Assembly: GCA_030431355.1 (NCBI GenBank)
Contig: JAUIJG010000093.1
Span: forward strand, 1-14,397
Reading direction: 5' to 3'
From: a bacterium
Lineage (GTDB): Bacteria > Cyanobacteriota > Vampirovibrionia > Obscuribacterales > Obscuribacteraceae
DNA length: 14,397 bases
In this document: in pieces, positions 1 through 6,795 of the stretch
Numbering within the stretch: the first letter of the stretch is position 1
How the letters are laid out: each line of letters opens with the position of its first letter
The notes under the pieces: model-generated
What the model saw: the letters and a program-made list of their open reading frames with translations, nothing else
Told to the model about the DNA's origin: nothing
The model's database searches: none
Position numbers and translations under genes: made by a program

Positions 1-214
1 CTGGGTGGATGAAGTCAATTCGCGACCGGTTTTGATGATCGAAGGAAAATTCGCCGAGAACGGGAAAAGAACACTTTTGATGCTCATTGATTCGGACAAT
101 ACGGGAAGAGCCGTTCAAGAAGTCTCACTCATAGCTCCGGAAGCGAAATACGCTGCGGTCAAGCCGGATTTCGAAAAGTCCTTAAAAACCATTGAGTGGA
201 AAAAGGCTAGATAG
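1..214 (+). CDS. 3' end of a gene of unknown function (partial)
   Basis: The reading frame is open from the window edge (TGG GTG GAT...) to a TAG at 212-214, so this is the C-terminal end of a protein that starts outside the window. A GTG at 5 could be read as a start, but nothing resembling a ribosome binding site can be seen in the four bases before it. The roughly 70 visible residues are a mixed beta/alpha segment (around VLMIEGKF and TLLMLIDSD) ending in a basic tail, WKKAR. I recognise no family. The short palindrome GGCTAGATAGCC overlaps the stop and is followed by a short T-run, which may be a weak terminator. Confidence 0.55.
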   Translation, partial: WVDEVNSRPVLMIEGKFAENGKRTLLMLIDSDNTGRAVQEVSLIAPEAKYAAVKPDFEKSLKTIEWKKAR

Positions 215-237
215 CCCTGAATTTTTGTTCAATAATT

Positions 238-246
238 TGCTATTAT
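238..246 (+). promoter_or_regulatory. Extended -10 promoter candidate for the aldo/keto reductase gene
   Basis: TG at 238-239, one base, then TATTAT at 241-246 form an extended -10 element. No good -35 hexamer lies 16-18 bases upstream (TGAATT at 218-223). Transcription from here would give a leader of about 105 nt before the ATG at 359. Confidence 0.35.
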
Positions 247-358
247 TTCCTGCTTTAGCCTGTGCCAAAGAGGCGAGTCGGCAAGGAGTTTGTGATTGCT
301 AATACTCGCTCTAAAAGATAAACAAGATAGATAAGATGGACAAAAACGGAGAAGCTCG

Positions 359-1342
359 ATGGAAAAACTAGCCACTGAAACAAAGATTTATCATCTAGCC
401 AATACAGACCTTGATGTCAGTCGCCTCTCCTATGGAACATGGCATCTTGGAGGGACATGGGACAAAAGTCCCCTCACAGAAGATCTGGTGGATAGAGCCG
501 ACAAATTGATCAACACTGCCTTTGACCTTGGTATCAATCATATAGACATGGCAGACATCTATACCATGGGCAAATCCGACGAGGTGGTCGGCAGAGTACT
601 GAAGAAGAACCCGGGATTGAGAGACAAACTCGTGCTCCAGGGCAAAGCCGGTATCATTCTCGCCAATCAGCCGAATGAAGGGGATCCTGGTCGCTACGAC
701 TTCAGCTATGACCACATCGTAAGCACGGTGGAAGGTACACTCAAGCGCCTGGGTACTGACAGGCTTGATCTGCTTGCTCTGCACCGTCCCGACCCACTGG
801 TAGAGCCAGAAGAGATCGCCCGGGCTCTAGACCATCTCTACAATAGTGGCAAAGTTCGCTACTTCGGGGTCAGCAACCATAACTGGGCTCAGATTGAACT
901 TTTGAAGAAATACGTCAAACTGCCTCTGGTATTAAATCAGGTGGAGCTGAATCTTAAGCACCACTATCTGATTTCTAATGGCTTTCTTTTCAACACCGGC
1001 GAAAACGACCACACCGGGGCAATCGGAACCCTGGACTACTGTCGCCTCCATGACATAACAATCCAGGCGTGGTCACCTGTTGCCGGCGGGGACTTGTTCA
1101 AGACTGACCGTGGCTGCGCCAGGGTAAAAGAGACAATCGAAAGTTTAGCGAAGAAGCATGATACCACCAGCGAAGCGATAGCCGTAAGTTGGTTGTTGCG
1201 TCATCCTGCCGGCATCCAGCCTATCATAGGGACCCTCAACGAGGACCGATTGAAAGCCACGGCAAAATCTGATTCGGTGGAGCTATCTCGTAAAGAGTGG
1301 TATCAACTGCTGGAAGACGCCAGAGGGACAAAAGTACCCTAG
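359..1342 (+). CDS. Aldo/keto reductase, YdhF-like
   Basis: A 327-residue cytosolic NADPH-type aldo/keto reductase with the usual length and the full (beta/alpha)8 motif order. The catalytic tetrad is visible: Asp63 and Tyr68 in the HIDMADIY segment, Lys96 in QGKAGI, and His142 in LALHRPDP. The GKVRYFGVSNHN strand, the QVELN segment (substrate and nicotinamide side), and the C-terminal PIIGTLNEDRL cofactor-phosphate loop follow in order. GGAG sits about seven bases before the ATG, which supports this start. Similarity of style to E. coli YdhF suggests an oxidoreductase acting on small carbonyl compounds, but the real substrate cannot be read from sequence. It appears to be a single-gene unit; the next gene on this strand begins 270 bp downstream, after a repeat array. 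Confidence 0.93.
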   Translation: MEKLATETKIYHLANTDLDVSRLSYGTWHLGGTWDKSPLTEDLVDRADKLINTAFDLGINHIDMADIYTMGKSDEVVGRVLKKNPGLRDKLVLQGKAGIILANQPNEGDPGRYDFSYDHIVSTVEGTLKRLGTDRLDLLALHRPDPLVEPEEIARALDHLYNSGKVRYFGVSNHNWAQIELLKKYVKLPLVLNQVELNLKHHYLISNGFLFNTGENDHTGAIGTLDYCRLHDITIQAWSPVAGGDLFKTDRGCARVKETIESLAKKHDTTSEAIAVSWLLRHPAGIQPIIGTLNEDRLKATAKSDSVELSRKEWYQLLEDARGTKVP

Positions 1343-1380
1343 CCCTGGTCAGAATTTCTCAAATGCGATCGGCTGGGTCT

Positions 1381-1457
1381 TGAATCTGCCTTGAATTTGC
1401 CTTGAATCTGCCTTGAATTTGCCTTGAATCTGCCTTGAATCTGCCTTGAATCTGCCT
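1381..1457. repeat. 11-bp tandem repeat array, seven units
   Basis: Seven contiguous units of TGAATCTGCCT with one variable base (C or T at unit position 6, in the order C T C T C C C). The array lies between the aldo/keto reductase and the HTH gene. It ends ten bases before a perfect TTGACA, so it sits where upstream promoter elements normally lie. The period is close to one helical turn, which puts every unit on nearly the same DNA face. Confidence 0.9.
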
Positions 1458-1466
1458 TTCATATCC

Positions 1467-1525
1467 TTGACAGATCCTGGCAATTTGTCCATATGTTCGC
1501 AGAACAGAAGGAAGCCAATTATAAT
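1467..1525 (+). promoter_or_regulatory. Promoter region of the HipB-like regulator
   Basis: A consensus TTGACA lies at 1467-1472, but the hexamer 17 bp downstream (CATATG, 1490-1495) is a poor -10. A consensus TATAAT lies at 1520-1525 without a matching -35. Either could be used. Both lie upstream of the duplicated leader segment, so an mRNA would carry that segment in its 5' end. Confidence 0.35.
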
Positions 1526-1540
1526 TTCAGGAGAAGCGAT

Positions 1541-1570
1541 ATGCATAACAACCCACTTTTGGTATGTTAA
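1541..1570 (+). CDS. Possible nine-residue leader peptide
   Basis: ATG at 1541 is preceded by AGGAG with seven bases of spacing, a better ribosome binding site than the HTH gene itself has. It encodes MHNNPLLVC and stops at TAA 1568-1570. The same DNA segment recurs 41 bp downstream (1584-1612), where the corresponding codons would read LHNIQLLRY followed by TAA and immediately the GTG start of the HTH gene. Translation is inferred only from the binding site and frame. It may instead be a coincidence within an operator repeat. Confidence 0.3.
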   Translation: MHNNPLLVC

Positions 1571-1612
1571 AGCCTAATTTGCTGCATAACATCCAACTTT
1601 TGAGATATTAAG
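1543..1612. repeat. Imperfect 29-bp direct repeat upstream of the HTH gene
   Basis: The copies at 1543-1571 and 1584-1612 match at about 23 of 29 positions. They share GCATAACA, CC, ACTTTTG and TTAA blocks in the same order with identical spacing, and are offset by 41 bp. They lie between the likely promoter and the GTG start, where an autorepressor would bind, so they may be operators for the HipB-like protein. Alternatively they are a duplicated leader coding segment. Confidence 0.6.
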
Positions 1613-1974
1613 TGATAGAGCCTGATCTGACAGATAGCGCCATCCTTGAAGAACTCGGCGAGAGACTTCGAAACTTCCGGCTTGATTTGAACTTTAGCCA
1701 GACAGAGCTTGCCAGGGAAGCCAAGATCAGCTTGAACACCATAATCAGAATGGAGAGCGGCTTATCGACTCAACTTTCCAATCTTTTAAAAGTCCTGAGA
1801 GCACTTGATCAACTTCCAATTCTGGAGATTTTGGTTCCTCTTCACTATAGTGAAGACCAAATTTCTAAAGAGCAAAAAAGTGCGGAAGTCCTGCAAGAAG
1901 AATCAAAAGGAAAAATCCGACGACGAGCATCGAAAAGAAGAAGCCCGAAAGAAAAACACTATCCCTGGGGCTAG
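1612..1974 (+). CDS. HipB-like XRE-family HTH regulator, no HipA partner
   Basis: A 120-residue DNA-binding protein. Residues about 14-68 form a Cro/CI-type helix-turn-helix (LGERLRNFRLDLNFSQTELA, then SLNTIIRMESG, then LLKVLRALDQLPILEILVP). A charged linker and a strongly basic tail ending YPWG follow. From memory, HTH proteins encoded just before HipA kinases share both the ALDQL...LVP helix and a basic tail ending W-x-WG. Start is GTG at 1612; an in-frame TAA lies immediately upstream at 1609-1611, so no earlier start is possible, and the ribosome binding site is weak. Normally a hipA gene follows directly, but here the next gene is convergent. It probably acts as an autoregulated orphan repressor or antitoxin. 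Confidence 0.8.
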   Translation: MIEPDLTDSAILEELGERLRNFRLDLNFSQTELAREAKISLNTIIRMESGLSTQLSNLLKVLRALDQLPILEILVPLHYSEDQISKEQKSAEVLQEESKGKIRRRASKRRSPKEKHYPWG

Positions 1975-1977
1975 CCC
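1968..1977. other. Shared convergent stop codons in a 10-bp palindrome
   Basis: GGGCTAGCCC is a perfect palindrome whose central CTAG supplies the TAG stop of the HTH gene (1972-1974) and, on the other strand, the TAG stop of the phytochelatin-synthase-like gene (1973-1971). The two coding regions therefore overlap tail to tail by four bases. Confidence 0.8.
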
Positions 1978-2768
1978 AAACCAATGCTCAAATATCCGCG
2001 AGTGCGCCCGGCCGTGTTGTCGGTGGTCGACATAGCTCTGCCAAAGTGCTCCAGGTCTATAACGTAGGGAACACCTTCAACGGCAGGGTCTACAACTCCC
2101 AGCAATGCCTCTCTATCGCTGTCCGCCCCAATCAAAGAAACCGGTGCCACGGGAGCGAAGTGTCCATGGGCAAAGTCATTTTGATAAACCACGCCCTGGT
2201 GATAGTTGGCGATCACCACCGACCTACCTTCTGCTCCTGACTCCAGCAATGCGCTTCTGAAGCCGCCCAGATCATCACCGAATTTTTTACCAATGCCTTC
2301 TGCGGAATCTCTTCCGCCACCTTCACCTGAATCTTTACCAATGCCTTCTGCGGAATCTCTTCCGCCACCTTCACCTGAATCTTTACCAATGCCTTCTGCG
2401 GAATCTCTTCCGCCACCTTTCGATTCATCCATGTGATACACGGAAACGGAGAATTCACAAAGCTTCAGCGACTTCAGAATACTCTCGGCCATCTCACCAA
2501 TCTGATCCAGGGTAGCTCCGCCTCGCCCTTCTGCTATCTTCGATCGGTGATCACTTTCAGGCAGCATGTCAAGGACCGCGGACTCAGTGAGCGGCTTATC
2601 CAAATCTCCGCAAAGACCAGCTGAAATAAGACCATTGAAAGCTATCGTCAGGGATGCCACCGAGCATGATGTCCTGGTCCGCTGGGTAGTTCGGTTTACA
2701 AGCAGGTGCCAGGTTATATCTGGCATCCTCGAACTGGTAGAGGAAAGAAATTTAGCAAGTGGCTGCAT
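1971..2768 (-). CDS. Phytochelatin-synthase-like cysteine transpeptidase/peptidase
   Basis: 265 residues with the papain-like phytochelatin synthase pattern (PF05023 type, my assignment by eye). The catalytic cysteine motif is TSCSVASLTIAFNGL (Cys35), aligning with plant YCGLASLSVVLNAL. ANYHQGVVYQ is followed by GHFAPVA (His203), VVDPA (Asp227) and the closing block AMSTTDNTAGRTRGYLSIG, matching the plant order HFSPIGG, LDVA and AMDSIDQSTGKRRG. His to Asp is 24 residues, about six more than in Arabidopsis. The Gly after the catalytic Cys is Ser here. Residues 121-160 are five octapeptides of the form [RK]DS[AG]EG[IG]G inserted within the domain. Bacterial members may cleave glutathione or make phytochelatin; which applies is unknown. 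An in-frame TAA nine bases upstream fixes ATG 2768 as the earliest start. No signal peptide is seen. Confidence 0.72.
   Translation of the reverse strand: MQPLAKFLSSTSSRMPDITWHLLVNRTTQRTRTSCSVASLTIAFNGLISAGLCGDLDKPLTESAVLDMLPESDHRSKIAEGRGGATLDQIGEMAESILKSLKLCEFSVSVYHMDESKGGGRDSAEGIGKDSGEGGGRDSAEGIGKDSGEGGGRDSAEGIGKKFGDDLGGFRSALLESGAEGRSVVIANYHQGVVYQNDFAHGHFAPVAPVSLIGADSDREALLGVVDPAVEGVPYVIDLEHFGRAMSTTDNTAGRTRGYLSIGLG
2287..2419. repeat. 48-bp tandem repeat inside the phytochelatin-synthase-like gene
   Basis: Two perfect 48-bp units (2287-2334, 2335-2382) and 37 bases of a third. Each unit consists of two diverged 24-bp halves, so the protein carries alternating RDSAEGIG and KDSGEGGG octapeptides. 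The unit length is a multiple of three, so changes in copy number keep the frame. Confidence 0.93.
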
Positions 2769-2789
2769 GATGATTTAGCCGGGATTCCG

Positions 2790-2817
2790 TTGGTCAACTG
2801 ACAGCGCCCATTATACT
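2790..2817 (+). promoter_or_regulatory. Promoter candidate for the downstream plus-strand gene
   Basis: TTGGTC at 2790-2795, a 16-bp spacer, and TATACT at 2812-2817. It lies in the divergent gap between the phytochelatin-synthase-like gene and the gene starting at 2896, pointing at the latter. Confidence 0.4.
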
Positions 2818-2895
2818 GCAAAGAAGGCAAGAGAACTACCTCTTCCCTATGTGATAAGCTCAGTAGAGTGTCAATTTAACCGGAAGACCCCTGTC

Positions 2896-3456
2896 ATGTC
2901 GAGATTCGATGGATCCAATGAAAAACAGAAAGATGGAAGCGACTCGGCTAGCTTCCGAGGAAAGCGTCATCCCTTTCTTGACAGGAGTGTAGACTGGAAA
3001 GCGATTGAGAGAGCTCGCTATGGAAAAGCTTCGGACATTAGCTCAAGTGAAGCAAGCATCGATTCTGTCGCCGAAGTCTCCCGGGAAGTAGATTTTGAGA
3101 TTACCGGTCTGGATGAGAAGCAAGAGAGAGTCGAGAAGTGCGTTGCCGCAGTCAAGCAGCTTCATACCAATCCTGATATGTGGTACCGGATCCGAGACTA
3201 TCTGAAAGATGAATATAGAGAAGGTGGTCCAAAGAGAAAGCAGGCTAAATCCAAGCTTTTCAGCTTCGTCAGGAACGTCAACAGTCGCCTGGGATCCGCG
3301 GGAGAACTAAGGCTCGACCCACTCATAGGACTCCTGGCCAGGAATGTGGCAAAAGCCGACAATGTCTCCAAACCGGAGCTTTCCGTTCACGTGACAGTGC
3401 AATATCCGGGCGGTCACATGGGTCCCATTGGGATAAGCTTCGCCAAAGGAAGTTAA
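2896..3456 (+). CDS. Protein of unknown function
   Basis: 186 residues from the ATG at 2896, which has GGAAG about nine bases upstream. An in-frame GTG at 2851 would add 15 residues, but I prefer the ATG. The first 65 or so residues are polar, Ser/Asp/Lys-rich and probably disordered. The rest looks folded and helical: a VEKCVAAVKQLH helix, then an NPDMWYRIRDYLKDEY segment, a very basic KRKQAKSKL stretch, and a beta-like end (LSVHVTVQYPGGHMGPIGISF). There is no signal peptide or membrane segment. I recognise no family. It is a stand-alone gene, divergent from the phytochelatin-synthase-like gene. Confidence 0.7.
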   Translation: MSRFDGSNEKQKDGSDSASFRGKRHPFLDRSVDWKAIERARYGKASDISSSEASIDSVAEVSREVDFEITGLDEKQERVEKCVAAVKQLHTNPDMWYRIRDYLKDEYREGGPKRKQAKSKLFSFVRNVNSRLGSAGELRLDPLIGLLARNVAKADNVSKPELSVHVTVQYPGGHMGPIGISFAKGS

Positions 3457-3476
3457 TATTCGCCGGAAAGAATGGT

Positions 3477-3485
3477 TGATATAAT
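3477..3485 (+). promoter_or_regulatory. Extended -10 promoter for the Gln-rich secreted protein
   Basis: TG, one base, then a perfect TATAAT (3480-3485) make an extended -10 element. No good -35 lies upstream. The predicted start of transcription is near 3492, about 58 nt before the ATG at 3550. Confidence 0.5.
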
Positions 3486-3549
3486 CGAATTATTCTACAG
3501 ACCGTCTATGCCAGGCGTGGTCGGCAATTTCCATAAAAGGTGAGTGTAA

Positions 3550-3948
3550 ATGAAAGGCTATGTATCCGTGCTCCTTTTTCTGTGCTTCTGCGTTTGTATG
3601 GCGTTACCCTGCCAGGCTCAGTTTCTCAAACAACTCAAGGACAACCTGGTCAACCAAGCTCAGCAACAAGCTCCTGGCGCTCAACAACTGATTGGCAATG
3701 TCAATCTTCCGGCAGGTCAGTACATGATGACCAATGTCCAGTCGGGGCAAGCATTCTATGTCTTCGTCCAGAACGGACAGATGTTCCTGAACAACCAGCC
3801 GCAGCAGCAGTTACAGCAGACACAGCAGCCTGCGGTTCCAGGTCAGACCATGACCGAATCAGGAAAAGGCATGCTCAAGAACTTCCTCAGAAATCAGCTT
3901 ACACCCCAGACCCAACCTCAGCAGTATCCTTATCAGCCCCAGTATTAG
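3550..3948 (+). CDS. Small secreted glutamine-rich protein
   Basis: 132 residues. A Sec signal peptide occupies about residues 1-23 (MKGYV, a Cys/Leu/Val-rich hydrophobic core, then LPCQA before QF). The cysteine near the cleavage site follows Pro, so it does not make a convincing lipobox. The mature part has an amphipathic start (FLKQLKDNLVNQAQQQ), a short beta-like block (GQYMMTNVQSGQAFYVFVQNG) and a Gln/Pro-rich tail ending YPYQPQY; about 30 of 132 residues are Gln. AAGGTGAG sits six bases before the ATG. Function is unknown. Composition suggests a flexible cell-surface or periplasmic protein. An overlapping frame (3540-3953) lacks a signal peptide and is a shadow. Confidence 0.8.
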   Translation: MKGYVSVLLFLCFCVCMALPCQAQFLKQLKDNLVNQAQQQAPGAQQLIGNVNLPAGQYMMTNVQSGQAFYVFVQNGQMFLNNQPQQQLQQTQQPAVPGQTMTESGKGMLKNFLRNQLTPQTQPQQYPYQPQY

Positions 3949-3976
3949 TCTGATTTTGCTCCAGGTCTAATGCCGC

Positions 3977-6745
3977 TTAAGAGACCAGGTTGAGTAAAGC
4001 GTTGTAGTTGGGATTGGCCGGATTTCGGTACATGTTGTTCACATCCATGGTACCGTTGAAGTCAAGCAACTTAGCCAGATCAGGATCACCTAGAATATCT
4101 TCGTACTTCATGGGCTTCCCGTTTACGATAACGGTTTCCGCCACGAATCTGACACCATGGCTGTAGTCCACGTAGACATTGTAGTGGGGTCCACCGCCTG
4201 AATCCTGGATAACTGTGCCGTCAGGTTTATAGAAGCCATAGTAATCAAGTCTGTCTTGATTTCTCTCGGCAAACTGACTGTAGATAAGGTCTTTCTTGTG
4301 ACCGGCAACCAGGGCACCGTCAGGAGTATCACCCAGTCTTGCTTCGATGGCGTTGTTGCTCTTGATATAAAAACCATTTCCGGTCATGGATCGCTCATCT
4401 CTGCTGTTGCCAACCAGTCCATCATAGACCAGCTTCACATCAGCCTGCTGATATACTGCTTCTGCCACTTTCTTAGTGGGCAACTCCATGCCATAACGGT
4501 CGGCAATGGTCTGGGCTAGAATCGGAGTTATCGGCACCCGCACCCAGTCGTCGTTGGTGCCGATGGCGAGATAATCGGGCATGACAGAAACTTCTGCGGT
4601 ATTTCCTTTGTCATCCTGCAAGACAACCTTTTTAGGCTCCCGCAAGAAGTCAGGGATATTACCTGCCTCTATCTGAGCTAAGATTGCCTGTTCTCTCTCA
4701 ACTCCCACGACACCGATATCATATAGATTTCCAGAGGGATTTACGCCAAGCACATCGCGCATAAAAGCGGAGCCTGCCATCTCAGATCCGGGCTGTCTCG
4801 GAGGAAATGGAAGAGCGCCGTCACCAGGCGCAGTCCACTCCGAACCATCTCGGTTTACTGATTCGGTCTTACCTTCCGGCGTCTCAACAGCGATGCCACC
4901 ATTGTCCAGGAGCTTAATCTCCCCATTAAAGAATGTCTCATTGCCGTCTGCAGTCACTCTCCAGCGGGGCTTATCGGAGCCGGCTTCTGAATCCACAAGT
5001 TCCCAGCTCTGTCCCTGGGCATCAATGGCGCTAATAATCTTGTGATCATCAGCCACAACAATTCTGCCGCTATGATCCAAATTGATCCTGTCACCATTCA
5101 AATTTGCCAGATCGACGGTGCCGTTGGGATCTACTTTCGCATCTCCATCGAATACACCGACTTCCTGACCATTTTCAGATACGGACCATCTTGTCGTCTG
5201 GGCCGCACCTTCCCCTACGGAGCCCTGTCGCTCGTAAGTGCGTCCCCCAAGTCCCTCTATTTTAATGACTCTACCTGTGATATCTCTGGTCAACTGCACC
5301 ATCTGGCCATTCACGTGCTCGACCTTACTGACTTCACCTTCTCGACTGGTGGAGATCTCAGTGCCGTTGCCATACTTCACTCTAACTCGATCGGAATCGC
5401 GCTCCAGAAGAGTCTCCACAGGTAGTTCTCCACTCTGCATTCTCGCTCTTTCATCGGCGTTCCCCGGCTTGAACTGGATCCTGATATTGCCGTCGGCATC
5501 CTGGGACTCTTCGCCGGCCATCCATACTGGATTGCCGCTGGAATTTAGATGAGAAGTCGGATAAAGAGAGGCTGCCGGCAACTCGCCGCCACTACGATTG
5601 ATTTTTTGGTTTCTCCAGTCGGCATCATAGGTAAGACCATTCGAGAATTCAACCCTGAAAGTATCGTTCTCTCCGTCTCTAACCATCCTCGCCGGCTTGC
5701 CTTCCGCAGGCGGATTAAAAACAATAGAGTTGGGATTTTCAGGGTCCACTTCCCCTGCTCGCCATTCATAGCCGTCCCAATACTGTTTTTCAGTCTCTCC
5801 GTTTACTTCTCTAATCCTTGAGTAATCGTTCATATCGATCACATCGCGGACTCCGCTGGGTCGCACAACTTCATTGAGGCCATCGCCCCGGTCATACTTA
5901 ATGGTGCCGTCTGCGGTGACGGTGATATTACCCTCTAGAACAGCGGAGCCATCCTCACTCTCTTTGAACTTCAGGTTTTGAAACTCCGGAATGTTTCCGG
6001 CAGCCTCTTTTGGCTCAAGAGTCCAGCTTCCATCATCTGACTTCTTGAGCTTTATCTCCTTAGCTTCATCGGCCGAAGCTCCGTTGACTCGAATCGCCAG
6101 CTCGGTAACATTGCCCGCAGCATCACGGCTAAACTGATACTCTTGACCGGCACGGGGACCATCTGTGTAGCGAATACCGTTGGTGAATCCGGTGGCATCA
6201 TCTATATATTGTTTGCCGTTGTTTAGCTCCTGTTCGCTTCCGGCAGGAGTATCTCCGGTCCAGACGATCTCTTTCGTTTCTGTACTAACCGCAGCGTCGG
6301 AGTCGGCATCGGCATCCGCATCGGCGTCGCCATCAGCATCGGCACCGCCGTTATCATCTTTTACTTCAGCCTTGTTCTCCGGAGCAATCTCAGGTGCTCC
6401 GTCCGGCAAGTCAGCAGGATCAATCGCTGAATCATCCACCTCCGCGTCACCTAATGTGGTGCCGGCAGCAATCTTAACCTCCGGCTGCCTCCCGGCCAGA
6501 TCGGCTACGGTGAGAGTGAGCGCACTATCAATTTCACCCTGCAACACATCGTCAGAGACAACTGGAGAGCTCTCGCCCAGGGTCTCCGAGCCAGGACCTC
6601 TGGTACCATCTAGCGTTGCGTCCGGAGCCGCTTTCATGGTATCAATCCAGTCGACGATAGGTGTGTCAGCCCCCTTAGCAGCGGGCTTTTCACTAACCTC
6701 TTCCGGTGGTACTACCTGATTGTCCATAGTAAACTGCTGTCCCAT
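3977..6745 (-). CDS. Large repeat-containing protein of unknown function
   Basis: 922 residues, acidic, with no N-terminal signal peptide. In order: a disordered acidic region (1-160) with a run of Asp-Ala pairs at about 135-150; a long beta-rich region (170-640) with several diverged segments, each starting with Trp (W241, W520, W595) and running into an F-x-G/N-G turn pattern, plus RHS/YD-like pieces such as FSNGLTYDADW and DITGRVIKIEGLGG; and a compact C-terminal domain (about 655-900). That domain contains VMPDYLAIGTNDDWVRVPIT, AGHKKDL, YYGFYKPDGTVIQ and VDYSHGVRFV, then NGKPMKYEDILGDPDL. I recall this last module from uncharacterised bacterial proteins but know no function. AGGAG lies 12 bases before the ATG at 6745, and a second ATG follows at codon 7. 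It may be a surface protein exported by a non-Sec route. Confidence 0.85.
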   Translation of the reverse strand: MGQQFTMDNQVVPPEEVSEKPAAKGADTPIVDWIDTMKAAPDATLDGTRGPGSETLGESSPVVSDDVLQGEIDSALTLTVADLAGRQPEVKIAAGTTLGDAEVDDSAIDPADLPDGAPEIAPENKAEVKDDNGGADADGDADADADADSDAAVSTETKEIVWTGDTPAGSEQELNNGKQYIDDATGFTNGIRYTDGPRAGQEYQFSRDAAGNVTELAIRVNGASADEAKEIKLKKSDDGSWTLEPKEAAGNIPEFQNLKFKESEDGSAVLEGNITVTADGTIKYDRGDGLNEVVRPSGVRDVIDMNDYSRIREVNGETEKQYWDGYEWRAGEVDPENPNSIVFNPPAEGKPARMVRDGENDTFRVEFSNGLTYDADWRNQKINRSGGELPAASLYPTSHLNSSGNPVWMAGEESQDADGNIRIQFKPGNADERARMQSGELPVETLLERDSDRVRVKYGNGTEISTSREGEVSKVEHVNGQMVQLTRDITGRVIKIEGLGGRTYERQGSVGEGAAQTTRWSVSENGQEVGVFDGDAKVDPNGTVDLANLNGDRINLDHSGRIVVADDHKIISAIDAQGQSWELVDSEAGSDKPRWRVTADGNETFFNGEIKLLDNGGIAVETPEGKTESVNRDGSEWTAPGDGALPFPPRQPGSEMAGSAFMRDVLGVNPSGNLYDIGVVGVEREQAILAQIEAGNIPDFLREPKKVVLQDDKGNTAEVSVMPDYLAIGTNDDWVRVPITPILAQTIADRYGMELPTKKVAEAVYQQADVKLVYDGLVGNSRDERSMTGNGFYIKSNNAIEARLGDTPDGALVAGHKKDLIYSQFAERNQDRLDYYGFYKPDGTVIQDSGGGPHYNVYVDYSHGVRFVAETVIVNGKPMKYEDILGDPDLAKLLDFNGTMDVNNMYRNPANPNYNALLNLVS
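6296..6343. repeat. Asp-Ala codon repeat
   Basis: A low-complexity run of six-base units like GCATCG and GCGTCG on the plus strand, encoding alternating Asp and Ala in the 922-residue protein (residues about 135-150). It is imperfect at the third codon positions, which argues for an older expansion than the 48-bp repeat. Confidence 0.75.
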
Positions 6746-6795
6746 AGTCGAAGGGATCTCCTGTTCCTGTATATCTACCGGAAGGCTGGCAGTTT

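Noticed and set aside
1342..1378. Possible terminator after the aldo/keto reductase (AGCC...GGCT arms)
   Set aside because: The arms are short, widely spaced and interrupted, and no T-run follows.
1349..1546. Minus-strand 65-codon frame with 11-residue repeats
   Set aside because: The protein repeats come only from reading the 11-bp DNA array in three frames. There is no good ribosome binding site and no recognisable domain.
1805..2035. Plus-strand frame overlapping the HTH gene end
   Set aside because: It lies in another frame of the HTH coding sequence, has Lys-rich shadow composition and no binding site.
2287..2419. CRISPR-like repeat array
   Set aside because: The 48-bp units are directly adjacent with no spacers and lie inside a coding sequence.
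2206..2436. Plus-strand frame with 16-residue Pro/Ser repeats
   Set aside because: It is the antisense shadow of the octapeptide array. The minus frame has convincing phytochelatin-synthase motifs on both sides of the repeat.
3540..3953. 137-codon frame overlapping the Gln-rich protein
   Set aside because: The alternative frame at 3550 has a proper signal peptide and ribosome binding site; this one has neither.
3963..3985. Inverted repeat GGTCT...AGACC between convergent genes
   Set aside because: Only five pairs with a long loop and no T-run on either side; too weak to call a bidirectional terminator.
6180..6719. 179-codon Ser/Ala-rich plus-strand frame
   Set aside because: It is antisense to the acidic, Asp-Ala-rich start of the 922-residue protein; the open frame is a by-product of that codon composition.
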